Origin: Nannochloropsis oceanica
Taxonomy: Eukaryota; Sar; Eustigmatophyceae; Eustigmatales; Monodopsidaceae
DNA: 64,000 nt
NCBI GenBank assembly: GCA_004519485.1
Contig: CP038117.1
Location: 62,001-126,000 of the forward strand
Reading direction: 5' to 3'
The notes below the pieces were generated by a model. The model did no database searches. It was not told where the DNA came from and worked only from the letters and a program-made list of their open reading frames with translations. Every line of letters begins with the position of its first letter. Within the stretch, counting starts at the first letter, position 1. Below, one piece after another: positions 18,707-30,333 of this stretch. The position numbers and the translations under genes were made by a program.

Positions 18707-21310
18707 TTACACATCGTCAGTTGTCTTATCTATCAGCTCACATGGTAAGCCATACACCACCGGGGCCGATCCCACCAAGTAAGGCAGCTTGCACGCACTG
18801 CGGGCCCGTGCCACCGCCGGAAGGAGCAACGCCTTGTCGTCCTTGCCCCCCCCTACATCTTCCGGCAGCAAAACACCACCATCCTCCTCTTCTTGCTTCT
18901 GTTCCCCCGTCCTCATTATCGGGAACAAGGCCTCTAATAAGGCTAGACAAAACCGGTCAATGTCTCGATCAGTCACATCCCACAAATTTCCCACCACCGC
19001 CGGGCTCCCCGCCGCCAAATACGAAAGGGCCATACCCGACGATTCAAACAGCTCCGGCGACATCAGTGCATTCACACAGCCACCAAACCCATCCCTATTG
19101 ACGATACTGCTGCAGGTGCTGCTGCTGGAGCCCGGCAGACGCAATCGACCGCTGGAGCAGCCCATCAAGATGGCCAAGGGCACTTGTGGCAGAGCAGCTA
19201 CGTCTTCTCGAGCCAAGAAAACTTCTCCAGAACCATGCCCACAGTAGATAAAGACGGCTGATGTCTCCAGCTTGCTTTTGAGCCAGTCCTCACTCGGCGC
19301 CTCGCCGACCAACCCCTCCCACTGCTGCTGCTCTTTTTTGCTCGCCTTTGAAGAAGAAGAAGAAAAGGAATGAGAGGCATGAAGTGCTGCAAGGGCTGGC
19401 TGAAGGGTTGCTTTCGTGGTGGAGAGGTTGGCTTCCGGGTCGAGCACATAAAAGCCGGGTGAGCGCGGGATCTGAAGTGTGCCGTCAGGACCGAGGGTGA
19501 TGGCGGAGGTGGTGGTGGAGGCAGGGGAGATGGAGGGTACGTCTTCTTCGTCTTTCTTCCTTCTGGCGGCAGCTGCGATGGACGTACCGCGGGGCCCAGT
19601 CTTAGTTTTGCTTCTACTGCTGCTGCTGCTGCTGCTGCAGCTGCAGCTATGACTGTGGAGGGTCGCGCCTATGTACTCGAGGGAAGGACACCGGGAGACA
19701 GGGTGGCCTTTCAAAAGAGGCAAAGACTCCCATGGCAGGCGCTGCAGGGTCTCGTCTAATACAAGTAGAAGAGGGCAACGTTGCTGTCTCGATCCTTTAT
19801 CCATCTTCATGCCCGCTGAAGCTCGGGGACGGCTGGTAGAGGAGGAGGAGGAGCTACAGTGCGAGGTAAACAGAGCATCTACAGAGTCTGTTGGCGGCGT
19901 ATCTCGACGGGCTGCTTCGACGGTGTCATCGTCTACGTCTTCATTCTTCTGCTTTGGCTTAACCCTGCTGCTACTGCTGTCTTCCTCCAAACGTGCCAGC
20001 AACGTGGCCTTGACGCCCGTAGTGGGCAGATATCGCGCCGCCAGCTCTTTCTTCAACTCCGCCACTGTCAGCTTGCTCAAGTCCTTGCACAACGTCTCGA
20101 GCTCGGCGTCGCCCCCACCATCACTGCAGCTGCTGCTGCTTGGACGCGTCTTCTTCTTTGTCGCCGTAATCTTGCCCTTCCCAGTGACGACATTTGCAAC
20201 ACTTTGATGAGAAACGATTGTTTTTGATGCTGTCGTCACCAATGCTGCTGCTGCTGCTGCCGCCAGACAATCCAAAGCAGCATCCACCTGACCTACAGCC
20301 ACCGAAAGCCCTACTGTTTTTATAACTAAGTACAACTCCTCCCGCTGTTCCTCCCTTGAAAGCATCGGATGCACATTCGCTATCCCGACCAAAGCCGCAC
20401 GTAGCAGAACAGCTAGACTGTCCTCCTGTTCTCCATCCCCTCCTTCCTCCTTGTCATCAACACCCAGCGCCAACAACGCCGCCTCGACCACACCAACCAC
20501 TGGCCCATTCTCCTTCACATTAACCTGCCCTCCCATCAACCATCGCCAGGGCCCCATGGTCCTCTCCAAATCTCTCACTATCCCGCCCAACTGCGCATCC
20601 AGCCTCTCCCTCTCTTTCCACCAACCCGCTTTCTCCCTCTTTCCCCACCCCGCTACCTCCTCCGCTGACCGACCGTGCAACGATTTGCTATTTCCCTCCA
20701 TCACTTTCTCAAATTCATCCAAGAGCCGCCTGATCTCCCCCGCTATCCCTAACCGCGCTCCCATCATCCTTCCCCCTTTCCCTCCTTCAATCCTCCCTAT
20801 CAATAAATCACCCGTTCCTCCCTCCTTCTCACCTTCCTCTCCGTCCTGAACTGGAGATAATGCTAGGGTGACCACAGTCCAGGTTGAAGGCAAGACCTCC
20901 CTCAACCTCTCCCTCGTGCCTGACGAAGACAACCGCAAGCTGTTTCCAAAACCGATCCCTACCGAATTGACCAGCCGCCAAACAGCAGATGCTGACGCTC
21001 CTATCTTTGCTACTGAAGACGGCTCTGTTGCCTCTGCTGGTGCTGCTGTTGCTGCTCGTACTGCTAGTGTTGCCCTTGCTGCTGTGGATGCCACAAACGA
21101 CAGACGACCAGCGTCACGCATCAACCGTGGACAGCGGCTCCGTTCGGCAAGCACCCATGCCTGCTCCAGCATTTCCTCCTTTTTTTTCTGGCTGCTGCTC
21201 AACCGTGCTAGTCGCAGCCAGGCCTCGGCCCTCTCCAAGACGGGGGCCTCAGAGCCCTCATCCACCATCACCTGCAACGCCAATAAACAAGAGGAGGAGG
21301 CTGCTTCTGC

Positions 21311-21351
<41 letters not shown>

Positions 21352-23664
21352 TTGTTGTTGCTGCCGTGGTTGTGTTGTCTTTTCCACATTTGTTCTTGGC
21401 CGTACCAGTAGGAATAGAAGTTGCAGTTGAGATGAGCAGCCAGCGGATCCAGCTTTGGCGCCATCCAAGGGCCGCTCCAAGACTGCGCCACCGGGTTGAT
21501 GTGGTCATCGTCAACGCCTCGGTCCCTATGTCCGTCATCTTGATTGCCTTCCTCTCCTTGCCAGAATTCTTGTTGCTGCTGCTACCGTTACTCGTACCAT
21601 TGTCGCTGATGCTACTGCTGCTATTGCTGCAGCCATGGATCTTCACGGCTGGAAAAGAGGAAGAGCGCGGTATCAGGATGAGCTCCGACGAGTCAATAGC
21701 TATAGCATTGCTGTGGACATTTGCTGCTTTGATGTAGATCTCTGCAGCCTCCTCGAACGCTCTTTCTCTCCGAAGAACATCTCCTCGTCGGATCAACACC
21801 TCCACCTCCTCCATCATATCATCCACATGCATCTCCTTCGCCCCGCTCTCTCTCTGTCCCACAGCCTCCTCCTCTCCCTTCACTCGTGACCTCCCCCTTG
21901 CCGCCCTGCGTGTCACGCCTGCCGCACCCCATTTCTCTGCCACCAACAACGCTTTTTTGAAATAGCTAGAGGCCTTTCCACTAACTCCCAGCAACTCCCA
22001 TATCTCCCCCAATCGGAGTAAGCATTCGGCCAGACACCAGGACAGACGCCAACTGCCCGAGGATAGGATGGAGGGGAGGAGGAGAGGTTCGGAGATGGTG
22101 GTGGAGGAAGACACGTGATGTACACAAGGGCCTTCTTCCTCCCCATCGTCCATAGTCGCAGTTTGGCCTTCCTCCCCATCAGCAGCTCCATCCAGTTCTT
22201 TCTCTGTACTCATTTCTTCGCCCCATGCCCTTTTCTTCTCCTCCTCGGGTGGTGGAGGGAGCCCCTGACATGTCGCTGTTATTCGTCTTAGCTTCACGAG
22301 AGCAAGGCGTAAATGCCCAGAGGCCATCAAAGCATCAATCTCTAATAGAGAGGCGAGGTTTTGCAACAGACTCTCAGCCAGACTACCTTTCAGTGCTGAG
22401 GAGGAGAAAAAAGAGGTTGGAGGAGAGGTGGAGGAGGAGGAGGAGGGAAGAGTCCGGGCTGCATCCAACAGGGAATTTGAAAGTGAGGGAGTAGATTGCT
22501 GTTGCGTGCCATACACTCGATAAGCCTGCGCCAGGTCTGGAAGCTCCAACCTAGCCAAAAAAAGGCTTAAGATCGAGGCCAGGAAGCACCTACTATTGCA
22601 GCTGCTCCCTTTCTTCTCCTCCTCCCCAAAATACCCCCTCTCACTCAGACACACCGCTGTCTCGAGCAGTTGGGCTTGACGGAGAGTGGGACTGTCGCCA
22701 CTCACTAGCTCAACCACCACCTCAAAACACTGCCGGGTCATGGACAAGTCAATAGCCGCCCGTAAGTCATCATCTCTCCCTCCTTCCTTCCCTATTACAG
22801 ACAGCCCCCGCCACGCCGTGAGCGAGCGGCCGACCGCTACGGCAGCCTCCCCCCTCCTTCCCATTTCTATACACAACAGTGCTCGCATCCCCTCCCCCAA
22901 GGCATCTTCATACATTTCTTTTACTGACCGTTCTTTCATACCCCCCTCCCGCTGCAGCATCGACGATAATTTGTCCACCCACCCCTCCAACCTTCCATCC
23001 GACTCTTCCTCCTTCTTTACCACGAGGAGGGGGAGGAAGGGCTTCCCTGTCTCCTGCGGGGCCCGTGTCAAGACACGTGCCATCCTTGCCCCTTCAACAG
23101 CAGCGTACAAAGGACTCACTAGCCCACTTTCACGACAGCAGCGGTGTGCTTCCAGAGCACGGCGAACTTCCTCCTTTACTTTCTCTTTCCCTATCCCGTC
23201 CTGCCTAAGAGCGGCGTATACAAGGGAATTGTAGATGGACATTTCGGCCTTGCACACGGCCTCCCCCAACAGCGACGGCGGGGAGGAGGAGGAGGAGGAG
23301 AAGGAGGAGGTGGAGGAAGCGAGGGACATACACAAAGCACCATGAGCATCCTCTCCTTTCTTCCTCCATCCTCTCAAAAGTATTTCTCCACACCAGGCCG
23401 GTGCTTGTGCCTTTTCTTTCAAGGCCACCAACAAAGTTGTCTCCGTCAGGCTGCAGGGAGCCAGGCGACACCGCACCAACTTCCGTAGCAGTGTAGTGGA
23501 AGGACAAGTGAAGGATGAAGAAGAAGAAGAGGAGGAGGAGGACGAGGAGGAGGAGATGCAGACCAAGCGCAGAGCCTGTGAAGCAACTCGGCCTGCAAGC
23601 TGACTTGCTCCTGCTTCTCCTAAAGCAGAAGCTAAAGTCGCGTAGCGCACGTCCAACTGTAGAA

Positions 23665-23696
<32 letters not shown>

Positions 23697-26159
23697 GGGG
23701 AGGAGTACTCCATCTCTAGCAGGCGGCACCCACGCGCCAATGGCCCCAAGCTCAGCAAAAGTTGTCGTCGCTGCTTTCCCTCATCTCCCGATCGACCGAC
23801 AGTAGAATGTGAAATAGAGGAGGAAGAGGCGATCAATGCTCTCCCGAGCGAGAACCAGGCCGTGCCAAGCCGCCGCCGAGCGCTGCTGCTACTACTACCA
23901 CCACTTATTGTGCAACCACCGCTCTCGCTTAAGCCGCTGACCTCCTCTGCATGCGAAAAACAGGACATAGCCACCAAGGCCGGGCAATCGCTATCAGCCA
24001 CACCAACTGCTAGCCAGGAGGGGAGGGGAGGGAGGGAGGGACGCGCATCGTCACTGCCGTTCGTGCTCTGGAGAGCAGAGGTGAGTAAGATGCCGACGCG
24101 AAGAAGGGCTTCGGCGAGGGTAGCTGAAAGATTGGACTCGGGGATGTGATCCGTGGTGGAGGAAGAGGTGGAGGATGAGGCAGAGGAAGAGAGGAGCAGC
24201 ATATGTGTGACGTCTGCCAAGGCCAGGAACCCGCGTAGTAGCACACCGGTGGGCGAGGAAGGGAGGGACGAAGAGGAAGCAGGCACCACCATGGGTAAAC
24301 GTGCCAGTGCCCGCCACATGCGAACTAGGTGAGGTCTTGACTGGGCCTTTCTATCCTTTGGGTCATCGGCTGCTGCTTTTTCTCCTCCTTTCCCCTCTAC
24401 TCCTGCTGCCACCATGGTGGGAATGAGCTCGGTCAAAGCAGAATCGAGAATATTTAAGCCCTTTTCCAAGTTATGTTCCTCCTCCTCCTCCTCCCTTTTC
24501 TTCTTATTACTGTTACTACAGCCCCCCTTCTGCTGCTGCAGCTGCTGCAGCTGTACAGTAGCCGCCAGTACCTGCAACGTCACACGAACCATCCGCAGCC
24601 TTGCGTCTTCTTTCTGCCCTTCTCTGCCGTCACTGCATCGTTGCCTAGCGCGGTGGAGGAGAGCAATCGCCTGCTCTGTCTGCTTTACCTTGAGGCAGAG
24701 CATAGCGTAATGTCGGAACCAATCCAAAACTTCCACTGAAAAGGCCCAGAGGGAGGAGGAGGAGGAGGAGGTGGACATGTTGCTGTTGCTGCTACTTTTG
24801 TTGCTATCATTTATTTTCATCCTTCTCGTTGTCTGCTTCTCACATACCTTCCCCTCTTTCCCATTTAGAACAAGCCGCAGCGCTGCATCCTCGTACATGG
24901 CTATCACCCCCTCAAATTGTTCAATCGCTCGTTTCTCCGTTCCTCCTTCTCTTCCACCATCTCGTCCTTCCCCCCCTATTGCTTTCCCTGCCCTTTTCTC
25001 GTAATAAGTACCGGCACGCCATAGTTGAGAAATGAGATGAGGGATGGAGGGAGTACCTGTCTCAGAAGCTAGCGTCACACACAAGGAGCGCAAGCGGAGG
25101 GCGTCCTTACTAACCCTGCCATTGCTGTTGCTGCTGGTGTTGCTGCTGGTGTTGCTTCCTCTTCCGGCTAATTCCTCTGCTTCCTCTTGTTGCCTGTCCA
25201 TCACAGCTGCTGCTTTCCAAACGGCACGATATAGTCGCTCTGCGTATTCATGTGCCATGTCTGTGTCTTGTTGTGTTGGTGGTAATCCTTCTCTTCTTCC
25301 TCCCCTTCCTCCAGCCTTCAAAGCACCGAGCCAAAGCAGACACTCCTGGACCACCCCCTCGACAACCTCCACAAATGGACCCTCCCCTTCTCCACTTTTC
25401 TCCTCCTCCTGCTGCTGCCGGTGCTCTTCCATGTTTCTCAGCATGTGCATTTCTACACGGGAACGCAGCCCATTCACCATCGCGCCACAAACGAGGCGGA
25501 CAAGCGTCGGGTCGCACACATAGGGAGGAGGACCAAAATCATACCCAGCATTTGAGGATGGACTTCGCTCCTTTATTCTCTCAGGTGCCGCAGAAGAGGA
25601 GGAGGAGCCGTTTTTTTTCTGGCTGATGCTGCTGCTCGTGCTAATGGTAAGGCTGCTCACATTGTCTGCCATGGCCTTGGTCCTGCTGCCGTTGCCGGTA
25701 GGGGCAAGAGGCTCACGTTTTGTGCCCTCGGCGCCCCAATCGTCCTCTTCTGCACCAAGAACCATCAAACCTTCCTCCATTTCCTTATTGCCGGCGTTGC
25801 TGCTGCAGCCGCTCACAACTTGTCTAATCCGCCCTGCCAGCATTCGTGTCAATGCCTGAACCTCCCGATGCTGCCCTAGTTCCACTCCACGGGCAATGCC
25901 ATGGTACAGAACTCGTTCAAAACCCAGTTTGCCACCCGCCGTCATGGTTCCGGCAGCGCCACTATTACTATCGGATGCGGTCGCGGCAGCGTTTTCCCCA
26001 CCACCGGCCGGGATGCATGGCGCCAGTGCGTGTACGATCAGGGATGCGGCGCGGTACAAGGTAAGGCGCAAAATTTCCTGTTGCTCTGCTGCCGCTGGAG
26101 CACTCGTCAAAGCTTGCAAACAGGCTTGTGCGACCTTAAGCAGGGCATGGATTTCGCGC

Positions 26160-26199
<40 letters not shown>

Positions 26200-26482
26200 G
26201 GCTGGTACTGCTGGTCGTCCCGATGGCCACTCCTTGGACCCTCTCCCAAAAGGCCTTCTGCTGCTCCCGTGAGGAGCCCGCTAAGGACTTGGGAAATGAC
26301 TTCTCGGCCACGAAGGCCAGAAGCCCTTCCGCGCCGTTGCTTCCCTCACCGTCCTTGACGTTTCGGACAGGCATAGACCTGTAGGAGTGTGCGTGTGATG
26401 ACGATGACTGGGAGTGAGTTGGGGTCGAGCGAGTTAACGAGAGAAGATTGATAGGCCACCTCCTTCCACTGGTCTGGAACAA
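18707..26482 (-). CDS. ESP1: Separase (cohesin-cleaving cysteine protease, peptidase C50) with SAP-like insertion
   Basis: Separase cuts the Scc1/Rad21 cohesin subunit at anaphase. One uninterrupted frame of 2591 residues is present. The C-terminal protease domain has the diagnostic pieces WESLP, GFYVLDPEANL, FIYCGHGSGE with catalytic His2416, and ILMGCSSGRL with catalytic Cys2442; the 26-residue spacing is the same as in the human enzyme. Then come AGSPAVVGNLWDVTDRDIDRF and SACKLPYLVGSAPVVYGLP. The long N-terminal part is helical-repeat-like with many Ser, Gln and Ala homopolymers coded by CAG/CTG triplets. At about residues 2125-2166, just before the protease domain, a segment (LSKLTVAELKKELAARYLPT then GVKATLLARLEE) looks like a SAP DNA-binding motif, unusual for this family. 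A start at the later Met (MPVRNVKD, about residue 37) is also possible. Confidence 0.92.
21310..21365. repeat. Triplet repeat in separase (CTG then TTG units)
   Basis: CTG units running into TTG units encode alanine and related residues in separase. Similar runs occur in the same gene at about 19617-19645, 23665-23697 and 26163-26200. All stay in frame. Confidence 0.85.
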
Positions 26483-27566
26483 GGTGCTGACGAGGACGAA
26501 GCGCCTGTAAGTGTACTGTGCACACCGTCAGGGGTGCATAAAGTCAAGTACATCGCCGTCAAATTCATGTCGCAGCTTTCCCTCCGAAAACGCCGGCCTT
26601 GGTTGCCCCGCCCCATCGATCACACTGTGATGATAACACGCAGCCCACTACTCCTATTCCAGCCCCCCCCACCCCCTGGTACAATTCCCTTTGTCAAATC
26701 CAGGGCATGTCTAACTCCCAAGATGTCCCAACACAAGCATAACTATCAGCACCACCACCATCTCCACCAGCAGCACCACAACCACCAGAATCAGCAGCAG
26801 CACTGGGAGCACCAGGAGCAGTACCAATCAACTCTTCCGGTCGGCCTCATCGCAAGACTATCAGCACTACCGCCGCCGCCGCTGAACCAGCAGGAACATG
26901 GGCAGGAGCACCTGACAAGAATTATATTGACAGAAACGGAGGGATCCGCCGTTCCCCCCCGCCTCGCGTTACCTGGACGCCCGCAATTCTGGCCCCGCTG
27001 CTTGATATCATACCAGGGCCTGCGACTGGAAGAGAGGAGGCCGTCCCTTTTCCATCTTACAGGCCAACCGTCGGCCAACTTCCTCTCCATCCCCACGAGT
27101 AGGTACGAACTCCTGGCAACCATGACTACCGACGGCGAGCGTGCCATGTTCTCCTCCCATCGAGGTAAAGCACCGCTGCGACCCCATCCCCTTGGCGGAA
27201 GCCGGCCAGAAGGACCTCGCCAGAATCATACTGCAGCATGCTCAGTCTCTTGGGGGTCTTCAGGTCATTAAGAAGGAACAGTACCATATAACTACGTTGT
27301 GCATGCGAGAGAAAGCATCATAACGAGCTTCGGGTTGCGTTCTCCACTCGCTTCTCGAAGAACCCGTTGTTGCGAAGGAACACCCCAGCTATCGAAATTT
27401 TACTTGAGTTGTTCCCCGCCCTTCTCCCATTCATGAAATGGCCTTTATAGGGAAAAGTCATTATAGATGGGGCACAATTCTTGTTCGGGACTGGGACTGA
27501 CACGCCCGCAATCACAGCCACTTTTAGAACCAAAACTAACGACTTACTCTACAACCACAGTGAGCC
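26483..27566. other. Divergent region upstream of separase, with an uncertain histidine/glutamine-rich frame
   Basis: This 1.08 kb stretch separates separase from the DUF4602-type gene. It carries an open frame from 26534 to 27271 (245 codons) with a His/Gln-rich block (CAC/CAG codons at about 26740-26820), and a second frame at 27141-27323 whose product (DPIPLAEAGQKDLARIILQH) has a plausible helical, protein-like composition. The pieces do not join by a phase-correct intron that I could find. It may be one small gene with unseen splicing, or leader and promoter DNA. Confidence 0.3.
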
Positions 27567-28313
27567 ATGCCAGGCAAACATCCGCGGCCGCCCGTTCATG
27601 TGGTCGTGGCGCCTTCCGTTCCATCTCCCTATCAGTACAAGCAGCAGCTCCAACGCGAGAAGGACCGGCAGGACGGGGGGAGCCGCAACAGCAGCAGCAA
27701 CAGCAGCAGCAAGCGCCCCCGCCCCGACAGAGTACCCTCGAACCCAACCGCTGCGCAAGAACGCGCTGAATTTAAGAAGATGTGGAAAAGCGTGATGGAT
27801 CTGGGGGCGGCCCAATTGACAGGCCACGAAAAAAAAGCGTACGAGGCCCGACGCATCGTCGAGCTGGGTGGTAAGGCCCCGACGGCGATCAAGACCCCCT
27901 TCAACATCCTGATTGGCAAGCTCGCCAAGCACAAGCATCGAGACGCCCGCCGGGACAACGAACTGAAGGAATCGGGAGTGGTAGTGGCCAAGAAGAGGCA
28001 GTCTGCGGCGGCATTGGCCAGTGAGGTACTGGATGACGGAGGGCGGCGGTCGCATGACAGCAGCGGACGGATTGGAGACTCACCCTACCCTGTGCTGGGC
28101 AAGATGAAAGGGGGCATGTTGTACTTGAACCGGGAAACGATCCAGACGTTTACAGCAGGCAGGCGTGGCGGTGGTAGCGGCGGTGGGGAAAGGGGCGGGG
28201 GGAGAGTGATGGGAGGAGGAAGAGGAAGAGGAAGAGGGGGTGGGAAGGGAATGGGGGGAAGTCGGGGAGTGAGTATAGGTAGTGGAAGAGGCGGCGGGCG
28301 AGGGAGACGGTGA
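27567..28313 (+). CDS. DUF4602 protein, C1orf131/Faf1-like ribosome-biogenesis factor
   Basis: 248 residues without introns. After a basic, Ser/Gln-rich N-terminus comes the recognisable region: a helix (EFKKMWKSVMDLG), AAQLTGHEKKAYEARRIVEL then GGKAPTAIKTPFN, corresponding to the G.TG.EKK......R...LGAK.PK pattern of DUF4602, then a basic linker, and GRIGDSPYPVLGKMKGGMLY followed by LNRETI, corresponding to the GRIG...GKFK.G.L.L....I end of the family. The tail is a Gly/Arg (RGG) repeat, typical of nucleolar proteins. Human C1orf131 and yeast Faf1 act in the small-subunit processome that makes 18S rRNA. The assignment rests on two motifs in the right order and spacing, so it is probable rather than certain. 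Confidence 0.62.
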   Translation: MPGKHPRPPVHVVVAPSVPSPYQYKQQLQREKDRQDGGSRNSSSNSSSKRPRPDRVPSNPTAAQERAEFKKMWKSVMDLGAAQLTGHEKKAYEARRIVELGGKAPTAIKTPFNILIGKLAKHKHRDARRDNELKESGVVVAKKRQSAAALASEVLDDGGRRSHDSSGRIGDSPYPVLGKMKGGMLYLNRETIQTFTAGRRGGGSGGGERGGGRVMGGGRGRGRGGGKGMGGSRGVSIGSGRGGGRGRR

Positions 28314-28445
28314 TGAGAAAATCAAACTTAAAGTAACTATTTCAAGGAGGTCGCAAAGCCAAAATAACAACCCAGTGTCTCACAGCCTTCGCGAAGACAT
28401 TTCAGTATTTCGATCTCGCTTTATTCCCCTCTCTCTATATTTTTT

Positions 28446-29429
28446 TCATTTTTTTGCCTCTCCTGGCCGCTGCAAAATGATGGCAAAAAACAAGAACTCT
28501 ACCGGCAGAAGCTCTTTCTCTTCCTTGATCAACGCTGCCTCGAGACGGGCCTTGAGCACTTCGAGTGTATCGGGCTTGACATCCGGGTGATTTTCCTTCC
28601 ACGTGCGAAACGAAGACCAGGTATCCAAATACTTCACCAATCGCTCCGGTGTCATGTGATATGTTTCCTCCACCGTTTGCTTCCCTACCTGAACAAAAGG
28701 CGTGAAGTCTGTCCCGGCAAACTCACGGTCGAGCAACAAACGATCACAGTCCCACACGTTATCGAGACTTGTATACCACTCCACCATCGCCGCGTCCGCC
28801 TCGGGCATTTTGGGGATATGACTGCGGGGATACCCCATCACCATCACGACCCCACCCGGCCGAAGAAGTTTTTCGACACCTTCGAGAAATTTTGGGATAT
28901 TCAACCAGTGCATGGCTTGGGCGCATGTCACGACCGAGGCGCTACCCGCCGGCAAGGGAATGGCAAGCGCGTCCGCCACCTTGTACTCAATGTTGCTGCC
29001 CTGCGTGGCATTCCCCAGCTGTGCCACGCTTTGGTCGAAGCCTTTGGCGTGCTCAAAATTCTTGGCAAGTTTTCGTAAAACCTGCCCGTTGCCGGTACAA
29101 ATGTCAACCAGCACACTCCCATCCCTCCCGGTCCCATCCAAGCATCCCTTGGCCCTGAGCGTCGCTTCCACTCCTGCCATCAATGAATCAGGATAATCGG
29201 GCCGAAATGCCGCATAGCCTTCTGCCTGTGCAAGACGGCCAAATGGATCGCCCTTGGCAAGCATTGGACGATTCAGAGACGCGCTGTGCATGGTGGTAGT
29301 CTGGCTGTTGGCCCTCTGAATCAACCTCCCCACCTGGGGCTTCGACTGCAGGAGGGATGGAAGCCGCCGGCCGCACGCGTGCATAACGTTCTTTGCTAGC
29401 ACTAAAGCCCCAGGCGGGGCGCGATGCAA
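28446..29429 (-). CDS. Class I SAM-dependent methyltransferase (trans-aconitate methyltransferase-like)
   Basis: 327 residues, intronless. The family hallmark YAAFRPDYPDSL precedes the Rossmann methyltransferase fold: motif I VDICTGNGQVLRKL (replacing the usual D.GCG.G), then AKGFDQS, ADALAIPLPAGSASVVTCAQ followed by AMHWL, and LRPGGVVMVMGY. Proteins with this arrangement include yeast Tmt1 and fungal Crg1-type enzymes, which methylate small carboxylic or terpenoid substrates; the substrate here is unknown. The first roughly 45 residues are rich in Arg, Gln and Ser without acids and could be a mitochondrial leader; a second Met near residue 47 would give a cytosolic form. It shares a 323 bp upstream region with the GlcG-like gene. 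Confidence 0.8.
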   Translation of the reverse strand: MHRAPPGALVLAKNVMHACGRRLPSLLQSKPQVGRLIQRANSQTTTMHSASLNRPMLAKGDPFGRLAQAEGYAAFRPDYPDSLMAGVEATLRAKGCLDGTGRDGSVLVDICTGNGQVLRKLAKNFEHAKGFDQSVAQLGNATQGSNIEYKVADALAIPLPAGSASVVTCAQAMHWLNIPKFLEGVEKLLRPGGVVMVMGYPRSHIPKMPEADAAMVEWYTSLDNVWDCDRLLLDREFAGTDFTPFVQVGKQTVEETYHMTPERLVKYLDTWSSFRTWKENHPDVKPDTLEVLKARLEAALIKEEKELLPVEFLFFAIILQRPGEAKK

Positions 29430-29752
29430 TACCTATGAATTTTTGTGTGTGGTAGACGGTAAATGGTGGGGAACATGTTGAACAGAAGAAATGCGGGCGG
29501 CGGGCGTTTATTGCATTATATAGCACTAGAATCGCTGAGATGACTGATGCCATCTAACCGATCCGTCGACCTTACCGCAGACACTTTACGCCGACATACT
29601 GTGCATAAATACAAACATAGCTTTAGTGTGTTGATTGAAGGTTTACTCTTCTTGTATCACGGTAGGGCCCTGATTCATAGGTTATTTTGCTTCTAACGCA
29701 TGCCCACACACACATCCCGCACACCCGCACAGGTACATTCACCACAAAAACA
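29430..29752. promoter_or_regulatory. Divergent promoter region, methyltransferase / GlcG-like gene
   Basis: This is 323 bp between outward-facing genes. No motif is assigned and no coding frame supported. Confidence 0.35.
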
Positions 29753-30333
29753 ATGCCGGGTGGCCTATCTTTGGCACAAGCAGTCCGCATTTGCGAGGCT
29801 ACTGTTGCAACGTGCACGTCTCGTGGCTTTGGTCCCATAACTGTCGTCGTCATGGACCCCGCAGGCCATGTAATCTCGATGCAACGGATGGACAATTGCG
29901 CCCCGACTGCCTATCCCAAGTTCGCTCAAGCAAAGGCCTTTACGTGTGTCTCGCTTGGAGTCTCCACGCGCGTGTTTCGTGATAAGTATACCGCTGCAAA
30001 GGATCCAGCAAAGTTTTGCCAGATGCTCAGCATGGGTGATTTGACAGGGGGACAGGTACGTATGTGGGTAATAACGGAACTTGTCTCCTGCGTTGTAGCT
30101 TTCTGTTACACCGTCATCTTCATTTTCTTCTTATTCTTTCAAAACACGCGCAGATGGCACCTTTTCCAGGAGGCGTAGTGATCAAGGGCGCAGAGGACGG
30201 CGATATAGTGGGTGCAGTGGGAGTGAGTGGCGCTAGTGCAGACGAGGATGAGTACTGTGCGTTGGTGGGTGTGCAAGAAGCTGGCTTGGAAGGCGTGGTC
30301 ACTGAGCCGATACATCATGCACTAAAAAACTAG
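29753..30333 (+). CDS. GlcG/HbpS (DUF336, haem-degrading) family protein (two exons)
   Basis: Exons 29753-30055 and 30154-30333 join at phase 0 (LTGGQ|MAPFPGG) to 160 residues. Conserved features are LSLAQAVRICEATV, a strand pair GPITVVVMDPAGHVISMQRM, YPKFAQAKAFTCVSLG, and after the junction FPGGVVIKG then VGAVGVSGASADEDEYCALV. This is the GlcG/HbpS alpha-beta fold (Pfam PF03928), common in bacteria and scattered in algae, fungi and plants. Members bind haem or occur with glycolate and propanediol metabolism; many are simply uncharacterised. No targeting signal is visible. Reading through the 98-bp intron gives an early stop. The intron shows that the gene is resident in the host genome rather than contamination. 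Confidence 0.85.

Noticed and set aside
20868-21737. 289-codon plus-strand frame within separase
   Set aside because: Antisense shadow; the minus strand carries the continuous separase frame.
23205-23729. Leu-rich hydrophobic minus-strand frame
   Set aside because: Out-of-frame reading of CTG/CTC repeats in separase; the hydrophobicity is a repeat artefact.
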